This document shows positions 16,500 through 24,992 of a DNA stretch of 64,000 bases, one piece after another. This DNA comes from CAG-791 sp963655255. GTDB taxonomy: Bacteria; Bacillota; Clostridia; Lachnospirales; Lachnospiraceae. The DNA lies in assembly GCA_963655255.1 (NCBI GenBank), contig CAVKEB010000005.1:75984-139983 (forward strand), in the 5' to 3' direction. Position 1 is the stretch's first letter; each line of letters opens with the position of its first letter. The notes beneath the pieces were generated by a model. It had not been told where the DNA came from, did not search any database, and saw nothing but the letters and a program-made list of their open reading frames with translations. A program made the position numbers and the translations under genes.

Positions 16500-17330
16500 T
16501 CACTTCACCTCCTTCTCAGGTGCGGCAGACGCAGACGCGTTTTTGGCTTCTGCTGCCTTCGCGATCTTCATGGCCTCTGCCGTCTTCTCATCGACCGCGC
16601 AGGAGCCGCTCTCCAGTGCTTTTCTCTCCGGAGAGCAGGAGCCCTCCATCGCGCAGGCGCTGCAGCCGAAGTCCTTACGGATCTTCGACTTGTCTCTTGT
16701 CAGATGATGAACCGCGGCCATCACGCAGGCGAAAACAAAGAATCCGCCGGGAACCATCGTCATGATGGACATGCCCGGTATGAAATTCGACAGGATGGGA
16801 ATTCCCTTGAAGCCGGGCGCAAGGCCGAACCAGTCGCCGGCAAGCCAGGTGCCGGAACCCAGAATCTCACGGATGGAACCCATGATGCACAGCGTCAGCG
16901 TAAAGCCAAGTCCCATGCCGAGGCCGTCCAGTGCCGAATCTCCCACCGTATTCTTGGACGCAAACATCTCCGCACGTCCGAGGATGATGCAGTTTACAAC
17001 GATCAGCGGCAGATACAGGCCGAGTGCCGAATACAGGGACGGCACGAATGCCTGCAGCAGCATCTGCACAATGGTAACGAAGCCTGCAATGACCGTGATG
17101 AAGCAGGGGATCCGGACCTTGTCCGGGATCAGCTTGTGAAGCGCCGCGATCGCCATGTTCGAGCATACGAGAACGGCCGTTGCCGCAAGGCCCATGCCAA
17201 GCCCCGTCTCCACGGAAGTGGAGGTTGCCAGAGTCGGGCAGGTACCGATTACCAGCACCAGAACGGGGTTCTCCTTGATGAGACCGTTCGTCAGGATGCT
17301 GAATTTTGATTTCTTCTGAACTTCTTCCAT
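16500..17330 (-). CDS. rnfE: Rnf complex subunit RnfE with a Cys-containing C-terminal tail
   Basis: A 276-residue membrane subunit, homologous to RnfA and forming the inverted pair with it. ENPVLVLVIGTCPTLATSTS and LIVVNCIILGRAEMFAS carry the conserved cysteines. The last 55 residues form a soluble tail with GCSACAMEGSC and another Cys, then an Ala/Lys/Glu-rich end; this is longer than the minimal family core. Its ATG overlaps the rnfG stop (TAATG). The tail could be structural or bind metal; neither can be shown here. Confidence 0.95.
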   Translation of the reverse strand: MEEVQKKSKFSILTNGLIKENPVLVLVIGTCPTLATSTSVETGLGMGLAATAVLVCSNMAIAALHKLIPDKVRIPCFITVIAGFVTIVQMLLQAFVPSLYSALGLYLPLIVVNCIILGRAEMFASKNTVGDSALDGLGMGLGFTLTLCIMGSIREILGSGTWLAGDWFGLAPGFKGIPILSNFIPGMSIMTMVPGGFFVFACVMAAVHHLTRDKSKIRKDFGCSACAMEGSCSPERKALESGSCAVDEKTAEAMKIAKAAEAKNASASAAPEKEVK

Positions 17331-17947
17331 TACTGAGCACCTCCTAACGCCTTGTACTGTTCGAGTGCCAGATAAACTCCCTTATGAATGGCCGATCCGG
17401 AAACCGACGCACCGGTGATGTACTGGAAAGCCGCTCCGTCCGATGTCTCAGAGGTTTCCTTCTTGACATCCTCCGATGTCAGCTGGGAGAGTCCGTCATA
17501 CTGAGCCAGATACTCCGGCTGTGCATCCTTCGAGCCGACACCCGGGGTATCCGAGCTGTCCGTCACCTTGACGCCTGTGATGGTCCCGTCCGAAGAAAGG
17601 CCGACCATCATCGTCAGATCGCCGCCGAAGGACTTCGTCACCACCGTGATGACATAGCCGGATCCGTTGTCCGCCTGATAAACCTCGGTCACCTTTGCGG
17701 ACTGATCCTCCGAGGTCTGAAGGTCCGTGTCCACGCTCGTAAAGGAGTCGGCATCCGTCAGCAGCTCTTTTCTCGCTGCCGTTGCGGAAGCTTCCTGATT
17801 CTTCTCAATGATCGGCGCGGAAATGAAATTCGTGATCGCCAGAAGTGCCGTTGTCACCACGCAGATGACAACCAGAATCACAACCGGATAGATGTATTCT
17901 TTTCCGAAATTCTCTTCTGCGGAAGCCGCGTTTGTCTTCTTGCTCAT
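17330..17947 (-). CDS. rnfG: Rnf complex subunit RnfG (covalent FMN protein)
   Basis: A 205-residue subunit with one N-terminal membrane helix (about residues 17-37) and an outside FMN-binding domain. The acceptor motif YITGASVSGSAIHKG (about residue 175) is the ApbE target; the acceptor would be the Ser of TGAS rather than the usual Thr. VKVTDSSDTPGVGSK is the conserved upstream loop. Its ATG overlaps the rnfD stop (ATGA). The ApbE protein encoded at 1254-2435 is the likely modifying enzyme. Confidence 0.95.
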   Translation of the reverse strand: MSKKTNAASAEENFGKEYIYPVVILVVICVVTTALLAITNFISAPIIEKNQEASATAARKELLTDADSFTSVDTDLQTSEDQSAKVTEVYQADNGSGYVITVVTKSFGGDLTMMVGLSSDGTITGVKVTDSSDTPGVGSKDAQPEYLAQYDGLSQLTSEDVKKETSETSDGAAFQYITGASVSGSAIHKGVYLALEQYKALGGAQ

Positions 17948-19017
17948 GCCTTCGCACCTCCCTTCGCCTCATCTGCGGGAGCGCTCCCGGCTGCTTCCTT
18001 CGCAGCCTTCTTCGCTTCCTTCTCCGCCTTGGCGATGCCGTAATACTGGCGCTCCACGAAGCGGTCAATCAGAGGAGTCATTGCGTTCATGAACAGAATG
18101 GCGAATGACACGCCCTCCGGGTAAGAAGCAAACAGACGAATGATCATCGTGAACACGCCGCATCCGACCGCGTAAATGTATTTGCCGCGCTTCATGATGG
18201 GCGAGGTCACATAATCCGTCGCGCAGAAGAATGCGCCGAAGAACACGCCGCCTGCCAGGATCTCATAGACTGCCATGCCAAGCGCACCATACTGTCCGGC
18301 TCCGCCGACGCAGGCGTAATAAATCAGAGAAAAGACGAACACCGTGCCGATGAACGTCAGCGGAATGACCGGGCTGATGATCTTCTTCCAGATCAGGAAG
18401 ATTCCGCCGATCAGGATCGCGATCGTGCACGTCTCGCCCATTGCTCCGCCGATGTTGCCCAGCAGCATATCCGTAAGGGACGGAAGGCTTGCCGCACCGT
18501 CTGCGAGTTGCCCGAGAGGCGTCGCTCCCGTCACCGCGTCCACACTTATTACCGCCTTCTGGAATCTTGTGAGCGGCCAGCTCGTCATATAGGACGTAAA
18601 GGACAGAAGCAGCACGATTCTGCCAACGATGGCAGGGTTCGCGATGTTCCTGCCGATGCCGCCGTACAGGCATTTCACAATCACGATGGCGACCACACAG
18701 CCGATGGCTTCCATCCACACCGGGAAGTTCGCCGGAAGATTCAGCGCGAGAATCACGCCGGTCACCGCAAAGGAGCAGTCCTTCGTGGTGTCTTCCTTCT
18801 TCATGATTCTGTCATACAGATACTCCGACGCCCAGCAGAATACGGCGCCGAGAATCACGCGCAGAAGCGCTCCGAACCCGAAGTACACAGTTGCCATGAT
18901 GACCGAAGGAAGCAGGGCCAGAACCACATACTGCATAGTCTTCTTCGTATCTAGCTTCGTCACAAGATGAGGAGAAGCCGACACGGTCAGATTGGTTTTA
19001 TAGTTATTTCCTTCCAT
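17944..19017 (-). CDS. rnfD: Rnf complex subunit RnfD (covalent FMN membrane subunit)
   Basis: A 357-residue polytopic membrane subunit. The FMN acceptor motif is DAVTGATPLGQL at about residue 160. FFGAFFCATDYVTSP and CGVFTMIIRLFASYPEGVSFAILFMN are typical of RnfD/NqrB. The C terminus is a Lys/Ala/Glu-rich tail. Its start overlaps the rnfC end by 14 bases and is preceded by AGGAGG, so translation is coupled. Confidence 0.96.
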   Translation of the reverse strand: MEGNNYKTNLTVSASPHLVTKLDTKKTMQYVVLALLPSVIMATVYFGFGALLRVILGAVFCWASEYLYDRIMKKEDTTKDCSFAVTGVILALNLPANFPVWMEAIGCVVAIVIVKCLYGGIGRNIANPAIVGRIVLLLSFTSYMTSWPLTRFQKAVISVDAVTGATPLGQLADGAASLPSLTDMLLGNIGGAMGETCTIAILIGGIFLIWKKIISPVIPLTFIGTVFVFSLIYYACVGGAGQYGALGMAVYEILAGGVFFGAFFCATDYVTSPIMKRGKYIYAVGCGVFTMIIRLFASYPEGVSFAILFMNAMTPLIDRFVERQYYGIAKAEKEAKKAAKEAAGSAPADEAKGGAKA

Positions 19018-20329
19018 TTTTGCTCGCCTCCTTTACCAGATTCTTCGCCAGCTTGTTGTAGAATGCCAGCGGTCTGTGCGCAGGGCAGACGTAGGAGCAC
19101 GAGCCGCACTCCATGCACTGCATGACCTGAAGATCCTGCAGTGTCTTCACATCCTTATGCAGATACGCATCGGCAAAGCGGGTCGGCAGAAGGTTGAACG
19201 GACAGGCCGTATGGCAGCGTCCGCAGTTGATGCAGGCCGTCTCCTCCGGAATGGCTGCAAGGTCCTCCGAGAAAGCAAGGATCGCATTGTTCGCCTTGAC
19301 AACGGGAACCGCATCCGAGAAAATCGCGCGTCCCATCATCGGTCCGCCGAGAAGGATCTTCTTCGGCTCCTTCTTGTAGCCGCCGCAGAATTCCACGATA
19401 TCGTGAACCAGAGCGCCGTTGGGAACCATCACGTTCTTCGGCTGTGCAATGGCGTCGCCGTCCACGGTGAGACGCTTCTTCACCAGCGGAATGCCGTCCT
19501 TCAGGTACTGGCCGACAAAGGCCGTCGAAGTGATGTTGGACACAATGACACCGAGGGATGCCGGAAGAACGCCGGCGTCGCACTGCTTGCCCGTCACCTC
19601 ATAGATCAGGACACGCTCCGCTCCCTTCGGATAGCGGGACTGCAGCGGGAAGACATGGAAGCCCTCGAGGTGCTGATCCCGGATCATCTGATTGAACTTG
19701 TCAATCGCGTTCTGCTTGTTGATCTCGATCGCGATGTAAACCTCCTCCGCGATCAGCCATTTCTTCAGTGCAAGTGCTCCGTCAATGACATTCTGCGCGT
19801 CCTCCAGCATCGTCCGGTGGTCCGATGTGATGAAAGGCTCGCACTCCGCGCCATTGACAATCAGCGTATCAATATCAATCAGGTTCTTCGGATTGAACTT
19901 GACCCAGGACGGGAAGGATGCTCCGCCGAGGCCGACCAGGCCGGATGCACGCATCGCCTTGATGAACGCGGGCTGATCCTCAATGACCGGAGCCTTCAGA
20001 TCCTCCGCCATCTCCTGCTTACCGTCCGGCTCAATGCAGACCAGCGTGTCCTGACCGCCCATGGCATTGCGGACCGTCTCAATCCCCGTCACCGTACCGG
20101 AAACCGAGGCATGCACGGGAACACTTAAGAACGCGTCCGTATCGCCGATCAGCTGACCGACCTTCACATAGTCTCCCTTCTTCACGAGAGGCTTGCAGGG
20201 TGCACCGATATTCTCCGACATCGAGAGCTTCACGATGGAAGGAAGCGGCATCACCTCTGTTGCGGAATCGCAGGTGTGCTTGTAGTGCCCGGCATCAATA
20301 CTCGTCAGATGTTTCTTCTGAAAGATCAT
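19004..20329 (-). CDS. rnfC: Rnf complex subunit RnfC (NADH-binding)
   Basis: A 441-residue peripheral subunit that accepts electrons to NAD. The N terminus has a biotinyl-like domain (KKGDYVKVGQLIGD); the centre has GLVGLGGASFPSWVK for nucleotide binding and NGAECEPFITSDHR for FMN; the C terminus carries two cluster motifs, CINCGRCHTACPFN and CMECGSCSYVCPA. The ATG at 20329 is preceded by AGGAGGTATCATAC; a longer open frame upstream crosses the leader hairpin and is not used. It is the first gene of the rnf operon. Confidence 0.97.
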   Translation of the reverse strand: MIFQKKHLTSIDAGHYKHTCDSATEVMPLPSIVKLSMSENIGAPCKPLVKKGDYVKVGQLIGDTDAFLSVPVHASVSGTVTGIETVRNAMGGQDTLVCIEPDGKQEMAEDLKAPVIEDQPAFIKAMRASGLVGLGGASFPSWVKFNPKNLIDIDTLIVNGAECEPFITSDHRTMLEDAQNVIDGALALKKWLIAEEVYIAIEINKQNAIDKFNQMIRDQHLEGFHVFPLQSRYPKGAERVLIYEVTGKQCDAGVLPASLGVIVSNITSTAFVGQYLKDGIPLVKKRLTVDGDAIAQPKNVMVPNGALVHDIVEFCGGYKKEPKKILLGGPMMGRAIFSDAVPVVKANNAILAFSEDLAAIPEETACINCGRCHTACPFNLLPTRFADAYLHKDVKTLQDLQVMQCMECGSCSYVCPAHRPLAFYNKLAKNLVKEASKNGRK

Positions 20330-20359
20330 GTATGATACCTCCTCATAGGATAGAGTATA

Positions 20360-20406
20360 AAAAAGCCGCGAAAGTCCGGATTCTCGATTCCAGACCCTCA
20401 CGGCTC
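20360..20406 (-). terminator. Terminator-like hairpin in the rnfC leader (possible attenuator)
   Basis: On the minus strand the arms AGCCGTGAGGGTCTGGA and TCCGGACTTTCGCGGCT pair over 17 positions with a few G-U pairs, then six T. It lies between a good -10 element (20410-20415) and the rnfC ribosome site. It could be the end of the upstream acyltransferase transcript, or a switch that limits rnf transcription. Confidence 0.7.
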
Positions 20407-20409
20407 TCA

Positions 20410-20438
20410 TTATAGCCCCTGCACTCGTCAATTTGAAC
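20410..20438 (-). promoter_or_regulatory. Putative rnf promoter
   Basis: On minus, TTCAAA (20433-20438), a 17-base spacer and TATAAT (20410-20415). Transcription would start just before the hairpin, leaving about 75 bases of leader. There is no room for another promoter between the hairpin and rnfC. Confidence 0.55.
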
Positions 20439-20538
20439 AGGAAAATCTTGGCAGACATGCCATCTTTTGTAAACTTGTGGTCAGAAATGACCAGCCTTCC
20501 CATGGACATTTCAGGAGATCACATGCCCGGGCAATTTC

Positions 20539-21678
20539 CTATTCGCTCAGCTCCGTCCCGGATTCCTTCACAAAAATCCACCGGAACCGGTGCAGCATCC
20601 ATTTCAGTCCCAGATATCCGCAGTAGATCAGAACTCCAAGAACAAAGGTCACAGCTGCCACAAGCAGGAACCGTCCAAGAAATGAAACAGGATCATTGTA
20701 AAGCACCGTAATCCAGTCCTGCATGTTCCAGAGGCTGTGAACCAGCGCATTCTCATGCAGGGGATAAATCATAAAAGTCGCTCCTCCAAGGAAATTGATC
20801 AGCCTGCTGTGCGGAATCCGGATCCGTCGGAAAATTTCAAACAGGGCGACGGCATGAATGGTTACCACGATGCTGAAATTATCATAATACACGGCACTCT
20901 GAAGGAAGGTATCCTCGGATCCCTGCCGAAGATACTGCTCAATGTTGGAGAGTGTTATGTTGTGATAATTCAGCAGTACGAGAAAATAAGAAGCCGCGAT
21001 CAGCAGTACAAGAACATAGCCTCGCACCTTCTGAAACGGATTGTACCGATGAATATAGCCGCCCAGATAGTACAGAAAAATACCGTTTAACAGAATGCGC
21101 AGACCGGAAGCAAGGTTATCCGCCAGTTCCCCGGACCATCCGAACTGCACCACTGCCAGTAAAATCACAAGAAATGCCGTATATTTCTTCTGATCCAGCC
21201 GGACGACTCTCCGGTTCAGAAAAACTGCCGCAATCAGCAGCACGCAGAAATAATATCCGACAAACCACCAGTCCGTCTGAAAGATCGTAACCGGTATCAG
21301 CTCGAGAAGCTCACTGTTCATCCTCTTGAACAGAACCGCCGAACCAATCACCAGAAGGAGTGATGCGAATGCCAGCTGCTCCAGCAGCTTCTTTCCCGCC
21401 TTTGCGGCATTTACCTTCGGCTTCGAGGCAGTAAAATATCCGGAAATCATGATAAACAGACCATTTCCGACAAGGCCGAGCGGTGTCATCACGGCAGGGA
21501 TGTACAATTGCTTATATAATAACGGATTATTGAACAGACCATTATTGTAGTAAGCCATATAGGTCCAGTTCGTCATCTGCCGGTAAATGACATGCTGCAC
21601 CATGTGAAACATGATGATCATCAGCATTGCTGCAATCCGCAGCAGCTCAAAATTGGAACTCCTCTTCGCCTGCTCCAT
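20539..21678 (-). CDS. Acyltransferase 3 family membrane protein
   Basis: A 379-residue protein with ten or so membrane segments. The family signature is at the N terminus: SNFELLRIAAMLMIIMFHMVQH, with the catalytic-type His of MFH, and GLVGNGLFIMISGYF. WWFVGYYF and FMIYPLHENALVH near the C terminus also fit. These enzymes O-acylate extracellular sugars. There is no SGNH domain fused to it, but a separate SGNH protein is encoded in the same operon (28166-29287). It is the last gene of the 30636-20539 operon, 92 bases after the GtrII-like gene. Confidence 0.9.
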   Translation of the reverse strand: MEQAKRSSNFELLRIAAMLMIIMFHMVQHVIYRQMTNWTYMAYYNNGLFNNPLLYKQLYIPAVMTPLGLVGNGLFIMISGYFTASKPKVNAAKAGKKLLEQLAFASLLLVIGSAVLFKRMNSELLELIPVTIFQTDWWFVGYYFCVLLIAAVFLNRRVVRLDQKKYTAFLVILLAVVQFGWSGELADNLASGLRILLNGIFLYYLGGYIHRYNPFQKVRGYVLVLLIAASYFLVLLNYHNITLSNIEQYLRQGSEDTFLQSAVYYDNFSIVVTIHAVALFEIFRRIRIPHSRLINFLGGATFMIYPLHENALVHSLWNMQDWITVLYNDPVSFLGRFLLVAAVTFVLGVLIYCGYLGLKWMLHRFRWIFVKESGTELSE

Positions 21679-21770
21679 TCAGCTCCCCCTCGTAACTGTC
21701 TCAAACACTTCTCATTGCTTCGACGGACTCTTCATTCTCCGCTTACTCTCAGTTGAAGGCATCCCGCTGC

Positions 21771-23432
21771 TTACTCCGAGATCTTCACCACGGTCACGCC
21801 CCATACATTGGCCGTGGAACCGGCCGCCGGATAGACCGGCATCGCCGCTACCTCCGGCGAGTTGTAAATGGTCTCCAGGGTATCCCCCTCCGCATAGTTG
21901 ACATTCACCCGCAGCTGCTGCTCAAAGAAATGAAACCAGCAGAGCCGGTTCCCTTCCGGCGTGGAAGCCCAGGTTCCATACTGTGCATATGAATTCGCAC
22001 GGTAAAACAAATCCGATACCGAAAACAGCGGTGACTGCTTCGGTGCCCCGTAAACAAGAACCACATTTTCGGTATAATCCGTTCCCGTCACTGTCCACTG
22101 ATTCATCACCTGTTTCGCAATCGCTGACGTGGCCTGTCTGCCCACATACATCGCATACTGATCCACCGCACTCTGCCCGGCTTCTCCGTACAAAAGCAGG
22201 AAAAGTACCACTCCCGCGACAACAGAAGCGCTCTTTCGTCCAATTCCCGGATATGTTTTCCCCGCCGTTACCGCCTGTTCACCAGGGATTCCATCGCTCT
22301 TCGTCAGAAGGCAGAACAGAAGCGGCAGAACCAGTGCCATGCCCATGGTCATCTGCATCATCGTCTCCGCCGATACTGCCAGAAGGAAAAAACTGTTGGC
22401 AAACACCGGAATCAGAAGAAACGCCGCGAGCATCAGTACAATGCGGACAGCCTTCTCTGCAGCGGTCTCTCCCATCCCTTTTTCTTTCCTGACGGCCTTC
22501 CACATGCAGAAAACAGCAATCCCCGCCGGGATCAGATACAGAAACCGGAACCACCCGTGCGACTGCAGGAGATTGAAATGATATCCGTCTCCGCCAAAGT
22601 AAAACCAGAATGCCGTGTAGGTATGCCGAAGACTCAAGGGAAGATTTCCCAGCACTCCCGTAAACGTAATGGCATCCGCTCCATTATAATCGGAAAGTGT
22701 CTGCCCGGTTGCTGCAAGACACAGGTGCAGAAATCCTTCGTACAGGCCCGCGCCAATCACAATGGCCAGCAGCATCCGTCCCGCGAATTCAAGCGCATTC
22801 CGGATTCTCTCCCTGCACTGCAGCATTCGGATCAATGCGAACAATGCCGCCACACAGGTAATGCCGAGTGATGCCTGATATCCGCCCATCATCATTGCAG
22901 TCACCAGCCCGGAAAGAAGAATTCTCTTCCAGCCGCCCTTCCCGTTCCCAAGAAGCCAGACGGCAAGAACGGCCAGCAGGAAAGAGACCGAATCATTGAT
23001 GGACATATGGCTGTAGGAGAGCTGGCACAGAACCGTCGGCGAAGCCAGGACCATCATGCCGATCGCCCATGCAAAAATACGCTCCCTTCTCCCTGTCATC
23101 CGCACGCGCATCAGTGAGAACAAGAGCAGTACCCCGCAGGCAAAAACTGCCAGTGATACCACAGCCGGAAGCGGATCCAGAGACACATTCAGGCGAAGCT
23201 TGTCCAGGATCGGCCAGAACCATCGCCCCATGCGGAGCTCCGCCGCTCCGGTTACATGATCATCCTGATCCCACATGCCGTCCATGTTATTGGTAAGACG
23301 AAGAATGATCAGCGGAGAATACAGAACGATGCTCGCCAGATACAGAGACAAAAACATTCTTTGCATACGCCTTCGAAAACTTCTGATTTGTTCTGTCCGA
23401 TTCCCCGTCATTTCCAGTCCCGCTCCGTTCAT
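21771..23432 (-). CDS. GtrII-type glucosyltransferase domain membrane protein
   Basis: A 553-residue polytopic protein. The first outside loop reads NNMDGMWDQDDHVTGAAELRMGRWFWPIL, with the acidic residues of a GT-C catalytic loop, and SYSHMSINDSVSFLLAVLAVWLL follows, a pattern of the GtrII family (PF14264). Eleven or so hydrophobic segments precede a C-terminal soluble domain with YTENVVLVYGAPKQSP. It probably adds a sugar from a polyprenyl donor to the growing surface polymer. It starts nine bases after the PMT-like gene stop. Confidence 0.82.
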   Translation of the reverse strand: MNGAGLEMTGNRTEQIRSFRRRMQRMFLSLYLASIVLYSPLIILRLTNNMDGMWDQDDHVTGAAELRMGRWFWPILDKLRLNVSLDPLPAVVSLAVFACGVLLLFSLMRVRMTGRRERIFAWAIGMMVLASPTVLCQLSYSHMSINDSVSFLLAVLAVWLLGNGKGGWKRILLSGLVTAMMMGGYQASLGITCVAALFALIRMLQCRERIRNALEFAGRMLLAIVIGAGLYEGFLHLCLAATGQTLSDYNGADAITFTGVLGNLPLSLRHTYTAFWFYFGGDGYHFNLLQSHGWFRFLYLIPAGIAVFCMWKAVRKEKGMGETAAEKAVRIVLMLAAFLLIPVFANSFFLLAVSAETMMQMTMGMALVLPLLFCLLTKSDGIPGEQAVTAGKTYPGIGRKSASVVAGVVLFLLLYGEAGQSAVDQYAMYVGRQATSAIAKQVMNQWTVTGTDYTENVVLVYGAPKQSPLFSVSDLFYRANSYAQYGTWASTPEGNRLCWFHFFEQQLRVNVNYAEGDTLETIYNSPEVAAMPVYPAAGSTANVWGVTVVKISE

Positions 23433-23441
23433 TTTTCCTGT

Positions 23442-24992
23442 TCAGTAACGCTCTTTACTGAAAATCAATGTCTGATTGTCCGTTAAAATCACATATCCCG
23501 AGAGAATATCCGCATATTGGTCCCACAAATCCTTATTCAAAACCAATACACAATCCGGCGTTTCCAAAAACGCCTGAATTCCACCCTCATCCACACAGTT
23601 CCAGTCACAGTATATCTCAGAATACACGCGCTGCTCATCACGCCATGAAGTCGTTTCCTGCGTCGGATCCGACATGAGGTGACTTTGGATAAACGCGGTC
23701 TTCCCGCAATATTCGCCGTCTTTCTCCGCTGACACCGCCATTGCATCATTGCGAAAGCCGGTGTCAGGATTCCCTCCCGTTTCTTCCATGGAGGAAGGAT
23801 AGGAACGAATCTTCTGAACCGTGTAACAGCTGCACGCAATCAGCAGAACAGCTGTTACAGCCTTCACAACGGCTTTCTGAATGAGGCCGGAAGCTTCCCG
23901 ACGCACTGCATCCTCAAAAACTTTTCCCCCAAAAATACCGGCCAATACAGCAGCCGCCACATGAGAGGGGTAACCATACCAGTCATAGGGTGTTCCGGCC
24001 ACCGTATGAACAGCTAGTGGCACCAGAAACCAGAACCAGAATACACGGGTATCGCCGATTTCACATATCAGCTTTTTACCCCCTCCCAGCAGAGATCGCT
24101 CAAAAATCAGTAGCTGCACAAAGCGGCAGAACAGCATCAGATAGAAAAACAAAAACACCTTTTCCGTAAGCGCTTCTCTCAGGAAAAGTCCGGTAAACAT
24201 AGAGCTGGTTTTCCTGCCCACCTCTCCTACGAACATTTCCCGAAAGAACGCCAAACCGTCGTATCGATATCGCAGAACAGCCCAGCAAAGTACCGGACCC
24301 AGAGCGCACAGAACTCCTGCCGCAAAGTCCTTCCATCTCCATTTCGAAAAAAGTCGCGGAAGCTCCAGCACTCCAATCAGAACCGGAAGAATCACCAGCG
24401 GCCCCTTGGTCAAAAAGGTCAGACCAAGTCCTGCACCGTATAAAATGATCCAATGAAAATTCTTTTCGGATTTATAAAGTCCAATGACGGAAACTGCAAT
24501 GAAGAGATTGAAAAGTGAATCCATATTTGCCGTACGGAACATATGAAAATCAAAACACGCGTCCAGCAAAAGAAAAGCCATTCCCCAGAATACTGCGGCA
24601 GTTCTTCCATATTCTCTTCCCAGAAAGGCCATAAGGCCAACCAGGATGGCAATCCCGGCAAGCATAGAAGGAATCCTGGCCGACCAGAGGCTAACTCCGA
24701 AGAAACGAAACGACATCAGAATCATCCACAGACTCAGCGGCGGCTTTGAATTATAATAATCCGGTTGGTACTTCCAGGTATTGATCAGCCAGTTTCCCGA
24801 CTTGAACATCTCAACCGCATTCCCGATATGCCAGGTCTCATCCGTATCCATCAGCGCTTCATACTGTATATTCCATATAATCCGCGCCACACCGAGCATA
24901 ACCAGAACGATGCATATGCCCCAACCAATGATTCTCCGATTTTTCAATCTGTTCCTCCGCTTATCAATAGACACACGCATATAAATTCCCAT
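23442..24992 (-). CDS. PMT/ArnT-like glycosyltransferase (GT39/GT83 type)
   Basis: A 516-residue membrane protein. The first loop shows ALMDTDETWHIGNAVEMFKS with the DxDE acidic pair, and YNSKPPLSLWMILMSFRFFG, the KPPL motif of ArnT-type enzymes. GLTFLTKGPLVILPVLIG is also typical. About eleven membrane segments are followed by an outside C-terminal domain. It overlaps the preceding gene by 29 bases (or 17 if the second ATG is used), so the two are coupled. Substrates are not predictable; lipid-linked sugar donors are usual. Confidence 0.88.
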   Translation of the reverse strand: MGIYMRVSIDKRRNRLKNRRIIGWGICIVLVMLGVARIIWNIQYEALMDTDETWHIGNAVEMFKSGNWLINTWKYQPDYYNSKPPLSLWMILMSFRFFGVSLWSARIPSMLAGIAILVGLMAFLGREYGRTAAVFWGMAFLLLDACFDFHMFRTANMDSLFNLFIAVSVIGLYKSEKNFHWIILYGAGLGLTFLTKGPLVILPVLIGVLELPRLFSKWRWKDFAAGVLCALGPVLCWAVLRYRYDGLAFFREMFVGEVGRKTSSMFTGLFLREALTEKVFLFFYLMLFCRFVQLLIFERSLLGGGKKLICEIGDTRVFWFWFLVPLAVHTVAGTPYDWYGYPSHVAAAVLAGIFGGKVFEDAVRREASGLIQKAVVKAVTAVLLIACSCYTVQKIRSYPSSMEETGGNPDTGFRNDAMAVSAEKDGEYCGKTAFIQSHLMSDPTQETTSWRDEQRVYSEIYCDWNCVDEGGIQAFLETPDCVLVLNKDLWDQYADILSGYVILTDNQTLIFSKERY

